DNA from: Phycisphaerales bacterium
Lineage (GTDB): Bacteria > Planctomycetota > Phycisphaerae > Tepidisphaerales > Tepidisphaeraceae
Assembly: GCA_028288775.1 (NCBI GenBank)
Contig: JAQGHP010000412.1
Span: 1-5,384, forward strand
DNA length: 5,384 nt
Direction of reading: 5' to 3'
Translations under genes and position numbers: made by a program
The notes under the pieces: generated by a model
Seen by the model: only the letters and a program-made list of their open reading frames with translations
Told to the model about the DNA's origin: nothing
Databases searched by the model: none
Shown here: one piece after another, positions 1 through 5,384 of the stretch
Layout: each line of letters starts with the position of its first letter
Position numbering within the stretch: position 1 is the first letter of the stretch

Positions 1-216
1 ACGGTCACGCTGCTGGAAAAGATCCGGATGCTGGACTACGCCGTGAACGTAGTCCGCGTGCAGGGCACGGTGGAAATCCATGCCGTGCCCTTGTCGGGTG
101 AGGGCGATTCACACGTCGCCAAGTGCAATGACGGGGCGGGGGAAGTCGAGGAGTACCGCGCGGCATGCGTGCTCATCGAGGCGCTGGGGATCGATTTGCG
201 CGATGACCCCAACTGA
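1..216 (+). CDS. C-terminal end of unrecognised protein (5' partial)
   Basis: The reading frame is open from the first base of the window and stops at TGA (214-216), leaving 71 residues. The start lies upstream, outside the window; an internal ATG at 28 is in frame, but the frame continues before it, so I treat the entry as a partial gene. The fragment is mixed alpha/beta in character, with a valine-rich strand-like run (YAVNVVRVQGTVEIHAV), an acidic stretch (GAGEVEEY) and a possible final helix (AACVLIEALGI). It has no signal peptide, membrane segment or motif that I recognise, and I assign no function. Codon choice is typical of the neighbouring genes (G or C in most third positions), which supports real coding. 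A small stand-alone protein starting at 28 cannot be excluded. Confidence 0.6.
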   Translation, partial: TVTLLEKIRMLDYAVNVVRVQGTVEIHAVPLSGEGDSHVAKCNDGAGEVEEYRAACVLIEALGIDLRDDPN

Positions 217-228
217 ATTGCCGGGCTT

Positions 229-257
229 TTGACAGCACTTCGCTTCAACCCAATTGT
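229..257 (+). promoter_or_regulatory. Possible sigma70-type promoter for the coiled-coil gene
   Basis: A perfect TTGACA (229-234) lies 12 bases after the preceding stop. At 17-base spacing the -10 position reads AATTGT (252-257), only a 3/6 match to TATAAT. A better -10-like hexamer, TGTAAT (266-271, 5/6), is 31 bases from TTGACA, too far to pair with it, and has only a weak -35 of its own. The surrounding AT-rich patch (about 239-292) stands out in this GC-rich window and is the likeliest promoter region in the 206-bp gap at 217-422. The start point is a guess. No convincing terminator for the upstream gene is visible here. Confidence 0.25.
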
Positions 258-412
258 CTGATCATTGTAATTAGTAACGACGCGATTGAATTCCTGTCTC
301 GCATGCAATCAGGTCCATTCGCCGGCGGAGATTGAGCGCGCGGAACGGGCGGTGTTATGCCGTCCACGCTTTCCCCTGCGCATATCGTTTTGATTCATAT
401 CCCTAACCGTTT

Positions 413-417
413 GGAGG
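413..417 (+). promoter_or_regulatory. Shine-Dalgarno site deciding a GTG start
   Basis: GGAGG sits five bases before GTG at 423. The same frame is open further upstream to an ATG at 357, but that start would put 22 extra residues, including a proline and several histidines, in front of an otherwise standard signal peptide, and I see no comparable ribosome site before it. The GGAGG therefore favours the GTG. Confidence 0.75.
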
Positions 418-422
418 TTGTC

Positions 423-1235
423 GTGAATCGGATCAAGCAATTCGGATTGGTGCTCGCGGTCGCGGCGGCGTTGGCCGGGCGGACACATATGGCCTTTGCG
501 GGCGACGAGGCCAAACAGCCAGGCGACCGCGCCGTGGCGAAGGCCGAGGCCGCGTTGAAGGACGCGCAGGACCAGCTCGCCAAGGCCAAAGCCGATGCGG
601 CCAAAGCCGCGGAGCAGGCGGCCAAAGAAAAGGCGATGAAGGAGAAGGCCGAGCAGGAGCACGCCGCACAGGAAAAGCTCACCCAGGAGAAGGCCGCGAA
701 GGAAAAGGCCAAAGCCGAACGGGCCGCCGCAGATGCCGACGCCAAGGCTGCCCACCATCATCACAACGATGAAGCCGCGGCAGCCTCCGCGAAAGCACAG
801 GAAACCCAGCACCATCACGCCGAAGCATCGGCTTCCAACGACGGGGCCACCGCCCACGCCGTTGCCGATCTGTCCCACAAACTTGACGCGCTGATCGAGA
901 AGCTGAACCACGTTTCGCAGAAGCTCGACGCGATCAGCCAGTCTTCCGCCGAGGCGTCGCAACGGGCCGAGGCCGCGTCGCACAAGGCCGAGGCCGCGAT
1001 CGCCAAGGCGGAAAGCTTCGGCAAAGCCGGCACCGAGGCCGTGCATAAGGAAGACGCGGCCATGCGGACTTCGCTTGAAGCGATCTCCAAGCGATTGGCC
1101 GCAATCGAGCAGATGGCAAACGCGGCCGACCAAAAGGCCACCGCCGCCGCCTCGGCCGCCGCTTCCGCGAAGCGTCATGCCGAAGAGGCCGAGAAGCTCG
1201 CGACCGACGCCGGTAAATCCCACCACGCCCAGTAA
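423..1235 (+). CDS. Exported Ala/Lys/Glu-rich coiled-coil protein with His-rich spacer
   Basis: This 270-residue protein (GTG start, TAA stop) begins with a signal peptide: N-R-I-K, a hydrophobic core (FGLVLAVAAALAG) and an AFA cleavage motif ending near residue 26. Residues about 37-110 are a charged Ala/Lys/Glu helix resembling the TolA middle region in composition only. Residues 111-145 form a spacer with H111-H114 and H130-H132. Residues 150-171 show a regular a/d heptad (L150, L154, L157, L161, V164, L168, I171), and 214-232 show another (M214, L218, I221, L225, I228). The C-terminus ends in a further His pair (H267-H268). There is no cysteine, hence no lipobox, and no membrane segment after the signal, so the protein is probably periplasmic or surface-associated and oligomeric. 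The His clusters suggest metal binding, but that is inference. I do not recognise a family, and low-complexity sequence makes homology calls risky. It appears to be a single-gene unit followed by a strong terminator. Confidence 0.8.
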   Translation: MNRIKQFGLVLAVAAALAGRTHMAFAGDEAKQPGDRAVAKAEAALKDAQDQLAKAKADAAKAAEQAAKEKAMKEKAEQEHAAQEKLTQEKAAKEKAKAERAAADADAKAAHHHHNDEAAAASAKAQETQHHHAEASASNDGATAHAVADLSHKLDALIEKLNHVSQKLDAISQSSAEASQRAEAASHKAEAAIAKAESFGKAGTEAVHKEDAAMRTSLEAISKRLAAIEQMANAADQKATAAASAAASAKRHAEEAEKLATDAGKSHHAQ

Positions 1236-1290
1236 ATTCCGCCTTTCGAATCAGTTCCGACTTTCGAGCCGTTTAATGGAACGCGCATCG

Positions 1291-1332
1291 CAAACGGGGC
1301 CGCCGCTCTCGCGGGCGGCCTTGTTTGTTTTT
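1291..1332 (+). terminator. Strong Rho-independent terminator after the coiled-coil gene
   Basis: Bases 1291-1304 pair with 1314-1327 in a continuous 14-bp stem, counting two G-U pairs (1296-1322 and 1297-1321). The core is GGCCGCC/GGCGGCC, the loop is nine bases and TTTTT follows at 1328-1332. It lies 55 bases after the TAA of the coiled-coil gene. The T run ends only two bases before the Shine-Dalgarno site of the next gene, so either the hydrolase gene is transcribed from a promoter very close to or overlapping this structure, or readthrough is used. Confidence 0.85.
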
Positions 1333-1334
1333 AT

Positions 1335-1339
1335 GGGGA
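1335..1339 (+). promoter_or_regulatory. Shine-Dalgarno site of the glycoside hydrolase gene
   Basis: GGGGA lies seven bases before ATG at 1347, which decides between that ATG and a second in-frame ATG at 1359 (residue 5). The site directly abuts the terminator T run. Confidence 0.65.
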
Positions 1340-1346
1340 AACAACA

Positions 1347-4300
1347 ATGAGCGGCACTATGCCAACAATCCGTTTCATCGCGGCCATGGCGTGCGTCTGG
1401 GTGATCTTCGCATGCTTCGCTCCCGTTGCGCGGGCGCAGGAGGCCATGCCCTTGATCGGGCCGAACGACCCCGGGAAGGTCTGGACTTTCGACAACGGAC
1501 GGGAGTTTCCGGGCGCAATCGGCGAACTTACGCCCGATCCCACCGCACTCCGCGAAGGCCGGACGACGCTCAAACTTGTGGGCGATTTTTCCAAGGGCGG
1601 CCAGTACGTGCAGTTGGGCCGCTCGATCGACCGCCTGGACATCCGCGAGCTGTCGATGTGGGTCCGCAACCCCGGCGGGGATCGCTTCACCCTGCGGGTC
1701 AACGACGCCTCCGGTCAGACCCATCAACTCGACGTGAAGACCGAGCCCGGCCCGGATTGGCAACACATCGTGCTGTCCTTCGAGCGATTTTTCGCCCGCC
1801 GAGGGGAGGCGGATGCGGTCACGAACGTGGCGCGGTACGAGTCGTGGGGCGGCGCGAAGGACGGTCGCTGGCACGGGCCGGCGATGGCGATCTACCTTCT
1901 CGTCGGCAAGCCCGGCCCCGCCGCCGGCACCGTCCGCACGATGTGGATCAACGACGTAACCATTCTCCCCCGCCCCTCGCAGGCGGCGGGCAAGGAAGAA
2001 ACGTCGATCATTCCTCTCGACGAAATCACCGAAGGCGAGCACGACTGGCGCTTCACCCGCGGCGAAGAATTCCCCGGAGCGAAGGGCACGCTGACGGTCG
2101 TGAAGGACGAGCCGGCGCATGGGAAGACGTGCCTGAAACTTGCCGGAGATTTTACGCGTGGGGGCGCGTACGTCGCCGGCCTCAAAGACCTGAAAGATCT
2201 CAACGTCAAGGACGTCACCGTCATCCGGCTGCAAGTGAAATCGGAGAACGCGGCTTCGATCGGAATCCAACTCGTCGATGGCTCGGGCCAAACCCACCAA
2301 CGAAAAGGCGTGCCGATCACGGCCGACGGCAAATGGCATGACCTGACGATTAAGCCCGCCGAGATTGCCGGCGGCGAACATTGGGGCGGCGCTCAGGATG
2401 GCAAGTGGCACGGCCCGCCCGCGCTGCTGGGGATTTCCCTCTCCGACTCATCCGATGCGAAAGGCAAACAGCCCTCCCTCCTGTTGGCGGACATCCGGGC
2501 CGATGCGCAATTGCCGCCCGCGATTCGGCCGGCGACGTTCAAGGCGAATTTCGCAGCGGGGCCGTCGCTCCCCGCGACTTGGACCGCGACGGCGGGCGTC
2601 GAGGTGGATGCGAAGGACGCCTTCAAGGGCGGCCGCTCGCTGCTCTTGTCGCGCACATTGGAAAACGCCCAGCAACCGTGCGCCGTCACCGGCCCGGCGT
2701 TCGCGGCGACGGCGGGGCTTTGGCAAATCGATCTGGCCTGCAAGTCGGACCTTCACTCGCCGGACAATTCCTACTCGGGCGTCGTCGAGCTTCAGTGTTT
2801 CGACGACGCCGGGAAGATCATCGAGCGGTTCACGGTTGCGGACGTTTTCGGCCGCCACGATTGGCAGGCGGTCAGCAAGCGCATCGATGTGCCGCGGGGC
2901 GCTGCCTCCGCGCGGTTCGAGGCGCATTTGAACAAGACGTACGGAACTTTCCGGATTGATGAACTCTCCGCCGCGTTCCTCACCCCGGCCCGTCGCGGCG
3001 ACGACCGCGTCGCACGGATGCTTTTCTCAACCGCGCGGCTCGGCAATCTGCTCTTCCCCGACGACGCCCGGCGGGCGACGATTTCCATCGAGGCACGCAA
3101 ACCGTTGCGCGACGATCAGCACACGATTTCGTACGTCGTCCGCGATTACTGGGGCGCCGAGCAGATGCGCCCCGGCACCGCCACGCTGGGTCCGCGCCAG
3201 AAGAAGGGGAACGTCTTCGTCTACGAAGCGGCAATCGATCTGTCGGGCGTGCCGCTGGAAGTCGGGCGGTATTACGAGCTGCACGCCTCCGTCCCGCAGG
3301 ACGGCGGCGAGCCGTTCACCAACTACACTTCGCTGGCCATCCTGCCCGAAGCGCAAACCAAAAAATACAAGCCCGAGGAGATCCCGTTCACAAGTCGCAA
3401 CTGGGACAACCGATTCGACGAATACATCCGGCTGAGCGACAGGCTGGGCATACGCGTGTGCGGAATTTGGGGCGGGTGGTCGGCCAAGCCGCCGTACAAA
3501 CCTGAAGCGCCGAATCTTGAATTGGCGCACGAGCTGGGCATGGGCTGGCTCACCAACACGCCCGCCGCCATGATCGAGCAAGGCAAGAAAGATTATGACG
3601 AGCAGGCCCTCCGCCAAGGCGTGCGCAACCTGATCGACCAGTACGGCAAGGTCCGCCCGATGGTCATCAACCTCGGCAATGAGCCGCACGGCACAGGCCA
3701 GCGAGTGCTCGACAACGTGGAGGCGTATCGCATCCTTTACGACGAGGTGAAGAAGGTCGATCCGACCATCACGGTCGTCGCGACTTCGGTCGAGCCGAAC
3801 GAGGAATACTTCAAGGCCGGCTACGGCAAATGGTGCGACGCCTACGACTTTCACATCTATGAAGGCACGGATGACGTCCGTCGGGCGATCGGCGAATATC
3901 AGGCCCTCGCCCGCAAATACGGGCAAGTGAAGCCGATCTGGTCGACGGAATTGGGGCTCAACAGCCAGGGCCAGACGCGCCAGACCGTCGCGGCCGAGGT
4001 GACGCGGAAGTTCACCACCTTCTTCGCCGCGGGGGGAACGAACGTGTCGTGGTTCGGCCTGCTCTATCCCGACCCCGAGGGCAAGGACCACGGCAGTTCG
4101 GGCGACTCGCACAACGTCTTCGATTGCCGCTATAACCGCTACTGCCCCCGGCTCGACGCGATCGCCTACTACAACGCCGTCAACGCGATTGCGATCAAGA
4201 AATTCGTCACCGAGAAGCAATACCCGCAGGGCATCAGCGCGTTCCTCTTCCGCGACCGCGACGGCCGAGCGCTTCAAGTGCTTTGGAAGGACCGCGGCCG

Positions 4301-4754
4301 GCAGGATGTCTCCATCCCTCTGAAGGGAGTGAACGCGGTAACAGTCATTCGCATAGACGGCAGCCGCCGCGAGCTGGACGCCGGCGACGAGGGCGTGACC
4401 TTGAGCATCACCCAGGACCCCCTGCTTCTGCTCTACGAAGGCGGCCCCGCCGGGCTGCCTGAGGCGTTGGGCACGCCGCTGTGTACGCTGACGCCGGTCC
4501 CCGCTGCGCCAGCGGGCGCGCGCGGCGCGCTGAAGCTAAGCATTTCGACCGGCGGCGTGTCGATCGATCAGGTAGGCCTTCTCCCACCGCCCTTCTGGAC
4601 GACGGAGAAAAGCCCGGAGAAATCCGCCATCACCTTCACCGCCACCCCGCCTGCCGGCAGCGCGGTGCGCGAGGCCGACTTTACGGTTACGATCAACGGG
4701 CCCGACGGCCACCGACGCGGCGCGTTATATTGGCGCACGGTCGTTGGCGAATGA
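1347..4754 (+). CDS. Secreted multi-domain clan GH-A glycoside hydrolase
   Basis: This is a 1135-residue enzyme expected to act outside the cytoplasm on a poly- or oligosaccharide of unknown identity. The signal peptide has a hydrophobic core (residues 10-25) and an ARA motif at 28-30. Two related beta-rich modules follow (about 40-210 and 228-391), sharing EFPGA, SGQTHQ and a WGGA-x-DG-x-WHGP signature. Residues 395-547 form a third jelly-roll-like module resembling carbohydrate-binding domains, and about 550-672 an Ig-like sandwich. The barrel runs from about 679 to 960: N778-E779-P780 in NLGNEPHG fits the clan acid/base, E868 in WSTELGL fits the nucleophile 89 residues later, and H836-x-Y838 fits the conserved His-Tyr strand. 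A beta-sandwich (about 960-1032) and a tail with a Pro/Ala hinge (1033-1135) complete it. The layout recalls GH5, GH30 or GH39, but I cannot choose a family or substrate. The barrel and catalytic residues look intact. Confidence 0.88.
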   Translation: MSGTMPTIRFIAAMACVWVIFACFAPVARAQEAMPLIGPNDPGKVWTFDNGREFPGAIGELTPDPTALREGRTTLKLVGDFSKGGQYVQLGRSIDRLDIRELSMWVRNPGGDRFTLRVNDASGQTHQLDVKTEPGPDWQHIVLSFERFFARRGEADAVTNVARYESWGGAKDGRWHGPAMAIYLLVGKPGPAAGTVRTMWINDVTILPRPSQAAGKEETSIIPLDEITEGEHDWRFTRGEEFPGAKGTLTVVKDEPAHGKTCLKLAGDFTRGGAYVAGLKDLKDLNVKDVTVIRLQVKSENAASIGIQLVDGSGQTHQRKGVPITADGKWHDLTIKPAEIAGGEHWGGAQDGKWHGPPALLGISLSDSSDAKGKQPSLLLADIRADAQLPPAIRPATFKANFAAGPSLPATWTATAGVEVDAKDAFKGGRSLLLSRTLENAQQPCAVTGPAFAATAGLWQIDLACKSDLHSPDNSYSGVVELQCFDDAGKIIERFTVADVFGRHDWQAVSKRIDVPRGAASARFEAHLNKTYGTFRIDELSAAFLTPARRGDDRVARMLFSTARLGNLLFPDDARRATISIEARKPLRDDQHTISYVVRDYWGAEQMRPGTATLGPRQKKGNVFVYEAAIDLSGVPLEVGRYYELHASVPQDGGEPFTNYTSLAILPEAQTKKYKPEEIPFTSRNWDNRFDEYIRLSDRLGIRVCGIWGGWSAKPPYKPEAPNLELAHELGMGWLTNTPAAMIEQGKKDYDEQALRQGVRNLIDQYGKVRPMVINLGNEPHGTGQRVLDNVEAYRILYDEVKKVDPTITVVATSVEPNEEYFKAGYGKWCDAYDFHIYEGTDDVRRAIGEYQALARKYGQVKPIWSTELGLNSQGQTRQTVAAEVTRKFTTFFAAGGTNVSWFGLLYPDPEGKDHGSSGDSHNVFDCRYNRYCPRLDAIAYYNAVNAIAIKKFVTEKQYPQGISAFLFRDRDGRALQVLWKDRGRQDVSIPLKGVNAVTVIRIDGSRRELDAGDEGVTLSITQDPLLLLYEGGPAGLPEALGTPLCTLTPVPAAPAGARGALKLSISTGGVSIDQVGLLPPPFWTTEKSPEKSAITFTATPPAGSAVREADFTVTINGPDGHRRGALYWRTVVGE
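1464..2519 (+). repeat. Tandem duplicated beta-module within the hydrolase
   Basis: Copy A covers residues about 40-210 and copy B about 228-391. Aligned landmarks are W46/W234 (WTFDNGREFPGA against WRFTRGEEFPGA), LKLVGDFSKGGQYV against LKLAGDFTRGGAYV, S122-Q127 against S313-Q318 (both SGQTHQ), and W167 plus W175 against W346 plus W354 (WGGAKDGRWHGPA against WGGAQDGKWHGPP). Base-level similarity is limited to short stretches, so this is an old protein-domain duplication and not a recent DNA repeat. The fold suggests a galactose-binding-like jelly roll, and the conserved Trp and His residues could form a ligand site; both points are inferred. Confidence 0.8.
4748..4754. repeat. Left target-site duplication CGAATGA
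   Basis: CGAATGA occurs directly before the palindromic element and again directly after it. This copy contains the last Glu codon and the TGA stop of the hydrolase gene. Removing the element and one copy leaves the hydrolase stop unchanged, which is what a transposition target duplication predicts. Confidence 0.75.
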
Positions 4755-4787
4755 GGTAGTGGCTCAGTCAAAAAGGTGCGCGGGTGC

Positions 4788-4815
4788 CACAAGTCGGCGT
4801 ACTCGCAGACCTGTG
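4788..4815. repeat. Inner hairpin of left arm, with trailing T run
   Basis: CACAAGTC (4788-4795) pairs with GACCTGTG (4808-4815) around a 12-base loop with one A-C mismatch. TTTTT follows at 4816-4820, so in the + strand RNA it could work as a weak intrinsic terminator behind the hydrolase gene. It competes with the full-length pairing of the two element arms. Confidence 0.5.
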
Positions 4816-4835
4816 TTTTTGAGAGGGATCAGAAG

Positions 4836-4863
4836 CACAGGTCTCGGAGTACCGCGACCTGTG
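4836..4863. repeat. Inner hairpin of right arm
   Basis: CACAGGTC (4836-4843) and GACCTGTG (4856-4863) form a perfect 8-bp inverted repeat around a 12-base loop, mirroring the inner hairpin of the left arm. The element can therefore fold either as one long hairpin or as two short ones (cruciform-like). Confidence 0.6.
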
Positions 4864-4891
4864 GCACCCGTCTTTAAACTGACTCACTACC

Positions 4892-4898
4892 CGAATGA
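4892..4898. repeat. Right target-site duplication CGAATGA
   Basis: This is the second perfect copy of the 7-bp repeat, directly after the element's CACTACC end. Identity stops at the repeat on both outer sides (G before the left copy, C before the right one), so the duplication is exactly seven bases. Confidence 0.75.
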
Positions 4899-4940
4899 AG
4901 CCATCTTGTGTCTGGCCTCACAGCGCAGTCCGCAGCTTAC

Positions 4941-4944
4941 GGAG
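4941..4944 (+). promoter_or_regulatory. Shine-Dalgarno site deciding a TTG start
   Basis: GGAG lies six bases before TTG at 4951. No ATG or GTG is available in frame near the conserved N-terminus; the only other upstream choices are TTG at 4906 and CTG at 4912, without a ribosome site. Starting at 4951 gives the short N-terminus before the first beta strand that is usual in this glycosyltransferase family. Confidence 0.65.
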
Positions 4945-4950
4945 TCAATT

Positions 4951-5384
4951 TTGAACGTCCTGCTTATCCCGCTCGGCAGCCATGGCGACGTTCATCCGTT
5001 CGTCGGCCTGGGCCTCGCGCTGCGCGCCCGAGGGCATCGCGTGCGGGTGATCGTGAACCCATTTTTCGGCCCGCTCGTCGAGCAGGCCGGGCTTGAGTTC
5101 ATTCCGCTCGGGACCACCGACTATTACCTGCGGATGCTCGATAACCCCGACCTCTGGAAGCCGGTGAAAGGCCCTCGCGCGGTCTTCGCCAGCCTGGCGG
5201 AGCTGCATCGCCCCATCTATGAGGCAGTCGCCGCCCATAACGTTCCCGGCGACACGGTCATGGCGTCGTCGATCCTGGCCATGGGGGCGCGGGCGGCTCA
5301 GGACAAGCTGGGCATCCCGATGGCGACCATTCACCTGCAGCCCGCCGTCTTCCGCAGCACGGTGAACGCGCCGAAGCTGCCCGG
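4951..5384 (+). CDS. GT1-family glycosyltransferase, N-terminal part (3' partial)
   Basis: The gene starts at TTG and runs off the window after 144 codons. The protein opens with a Rossmann strand and the motif LIPLGSHGDVHPFVGL (residues 5-20), followed by LALRARGHRVRVIVNP. This is the classic N-terminus of the GT28/GT1 group that includes YjiC-like UDP-glycosyltransferases, macrolide glycosyltransferases and sterol 3-beta-glucosyltransferases. The segment GIPMATIHLQPAVFRS (121-136) matches the next conserved acceptor-side strand and loop. There is no signal peptide, so the enzyme is cytoplasmic or at the inner membrane face. It should transfer a sugar from a nucleotide donor to a small or lipid acceptor. 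The acceptor is unknown, and the donor-binding C-terminal half is outside the window. The gene follows the hydrolase on the same strand, now separated by the inserted element. Family assignment is firm; specificity is not determined. Confidence 0.88.
   Translation, partial: MNVLLIPLGSHGDVHPFVGLGLALRARGHRVRVIVNPFFGPLVEQAGLEFIPLGTTDYYLRMLDNPDLWKPVKGPRAVFASLAELHRPIYEAVAAHNVPGDTVMASSILAMGARAAQDKLGIPMATIHLQPAVFRSTVNAPKLP

Larger units (their letters stand above)
4755..4891. mobile_element. 137-bp MITE-like palindromic element
   Basis: The element starts GGTAGTG and ends CACTACC. Its left arm (4755-4822) and right arm (4829-4891) are imperfect inverted copies, for example GGGTGCCACAAGTC (4782-4795) against GGGTGCCACAGGTC read from the opposite strand (4869-4856), separated by about six bases. 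It is bounded on both sides by the 7-bp repeat CGAATGA. It encodes no protein. Long terminal inverted repeats plus a target duplication mark a non-autonomous transposable element moved by a transposase elsewhere. I cannot name the transposase family from the ends. REP-type hairpins are the main alternative, but these normally lack a target duplication. I recall GGGTGCCAC hairpins being common in planctomycete genomes; this needs a search. Confidence 0.75.

Noticed and set aside
357..422. Upstream ATG start for the coiled-coil protein
   Set aside because: It would bury the signal peptide behind 22 residues and lacks the GGAGG site that serves GTG at 423.
309..1226. Long antisense open frame opposite the coiled-coil gene, giving a Gly/Leu/Arg-rich product
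   Set aside because: Its product is low-complexity and mirrors the Ala/Lys/Glu codons of the + strand. The + strand frame has a signal peptide, ribosome site, heptads and terminator.
1243..1267. Direct repeat CTTTCGA at 1243-1249 and 1261-1267, 18 bases apart, as an operator
   Set aside because: Seven bases repeated once is weak evidence, and no regulator or matching promoter is visible.
1251..2411. Antisense open frame of 386 codons over the hydrolase start
   Set aside because: It runs through the terminator, lacks a recognisable domain and is expected from GC-rich third positions on the + strand.
3027..4277. Antisense open frame of 416 codons opposite the catalytic barrel
   Set aside because: The + strand carries the NEP and TEL catalytic motifs in the same place. 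The antisense product has no recognisable motif.
4500..4516. Perfect 7-bp hairpin (CCCGCTG and CAGCGGG, 3-base loop) inside the hydrolase
   Set aside because: It lies in GC-rich codons for the Pro/Ala hinge, has no T run and is probably a by-product of composition.
4945..5334. Antisense open frame opposite the glycosyltransferase
   Set aside because: The + strand frame matches the GT1 N-terminus closely from its first residues; the antisense product has no recognisable features.

Overview
The window is GC-rich, uses ATG, GTG and TTG starts, and codes on the + strand throughout. It holds an unidentified gene end, a secreted coiled-coil protein, a very large secreted multi-domain glycoside hydrolase and the start of a GT1-type glycosyltransferase. 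The big modular secreted hydrolase and a hairpin element containing GGGTGCCAC remind me of Planctomycetes. That is an impression from gene style and memory; no marker gene is present to prove it.

Layout: 1-216 is the C-terminal end of an unrecognised protein. 217-422 is a non-coding gap with a possible promoter and a clear Shine-Dalgarno site. 423-1235 encodes a 270-residue exported protein rich in Ala, Lys and Glu, with two coiled-coil halves separated by a His-rich spacer. 1291-1332 is a strong intrinsic terminator ending two bases before the ribosome binding site of the next gene. 1347-4754 encodes a 1135-residue secreted enzyme: signal peptide, two tandem related beta-rich modules, a third carbohydrate-binding-like module, an Ig-like linker domain, a clan GH-A (beta/alpha)8 barrel with candidate catalytic glutamates E779 and E868, a beta-sandwich and a C-terminal tail. 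4755-4891 is a 137-bp imperfect palindrome flanked by a perfect 7-bp direct repeat (CGAATGA), so it looks like a non-autonomous transposable element (MITE) inserted exactly behind the stop codon. 4951 to the window end is the N-terminal half of a UDP-sugar-type glycosyltransferase starting at TTG.

The hydrolase and glycosyltransferase genes would be about 52 bp apart without the insertion and may once have been co-transcribed. The element now separates them and brings a hairpin followed by five Ts that could end transcription. The coiled-coil gene is probably a separate unit closed by its own terminator. I see no CRISPR array, tRNA, rRNA or transposase gene. The most distinctive features are the MITE-like insertion, the duplicated sugar-binding-like modules and the His-rich exported coiled-coil protein.
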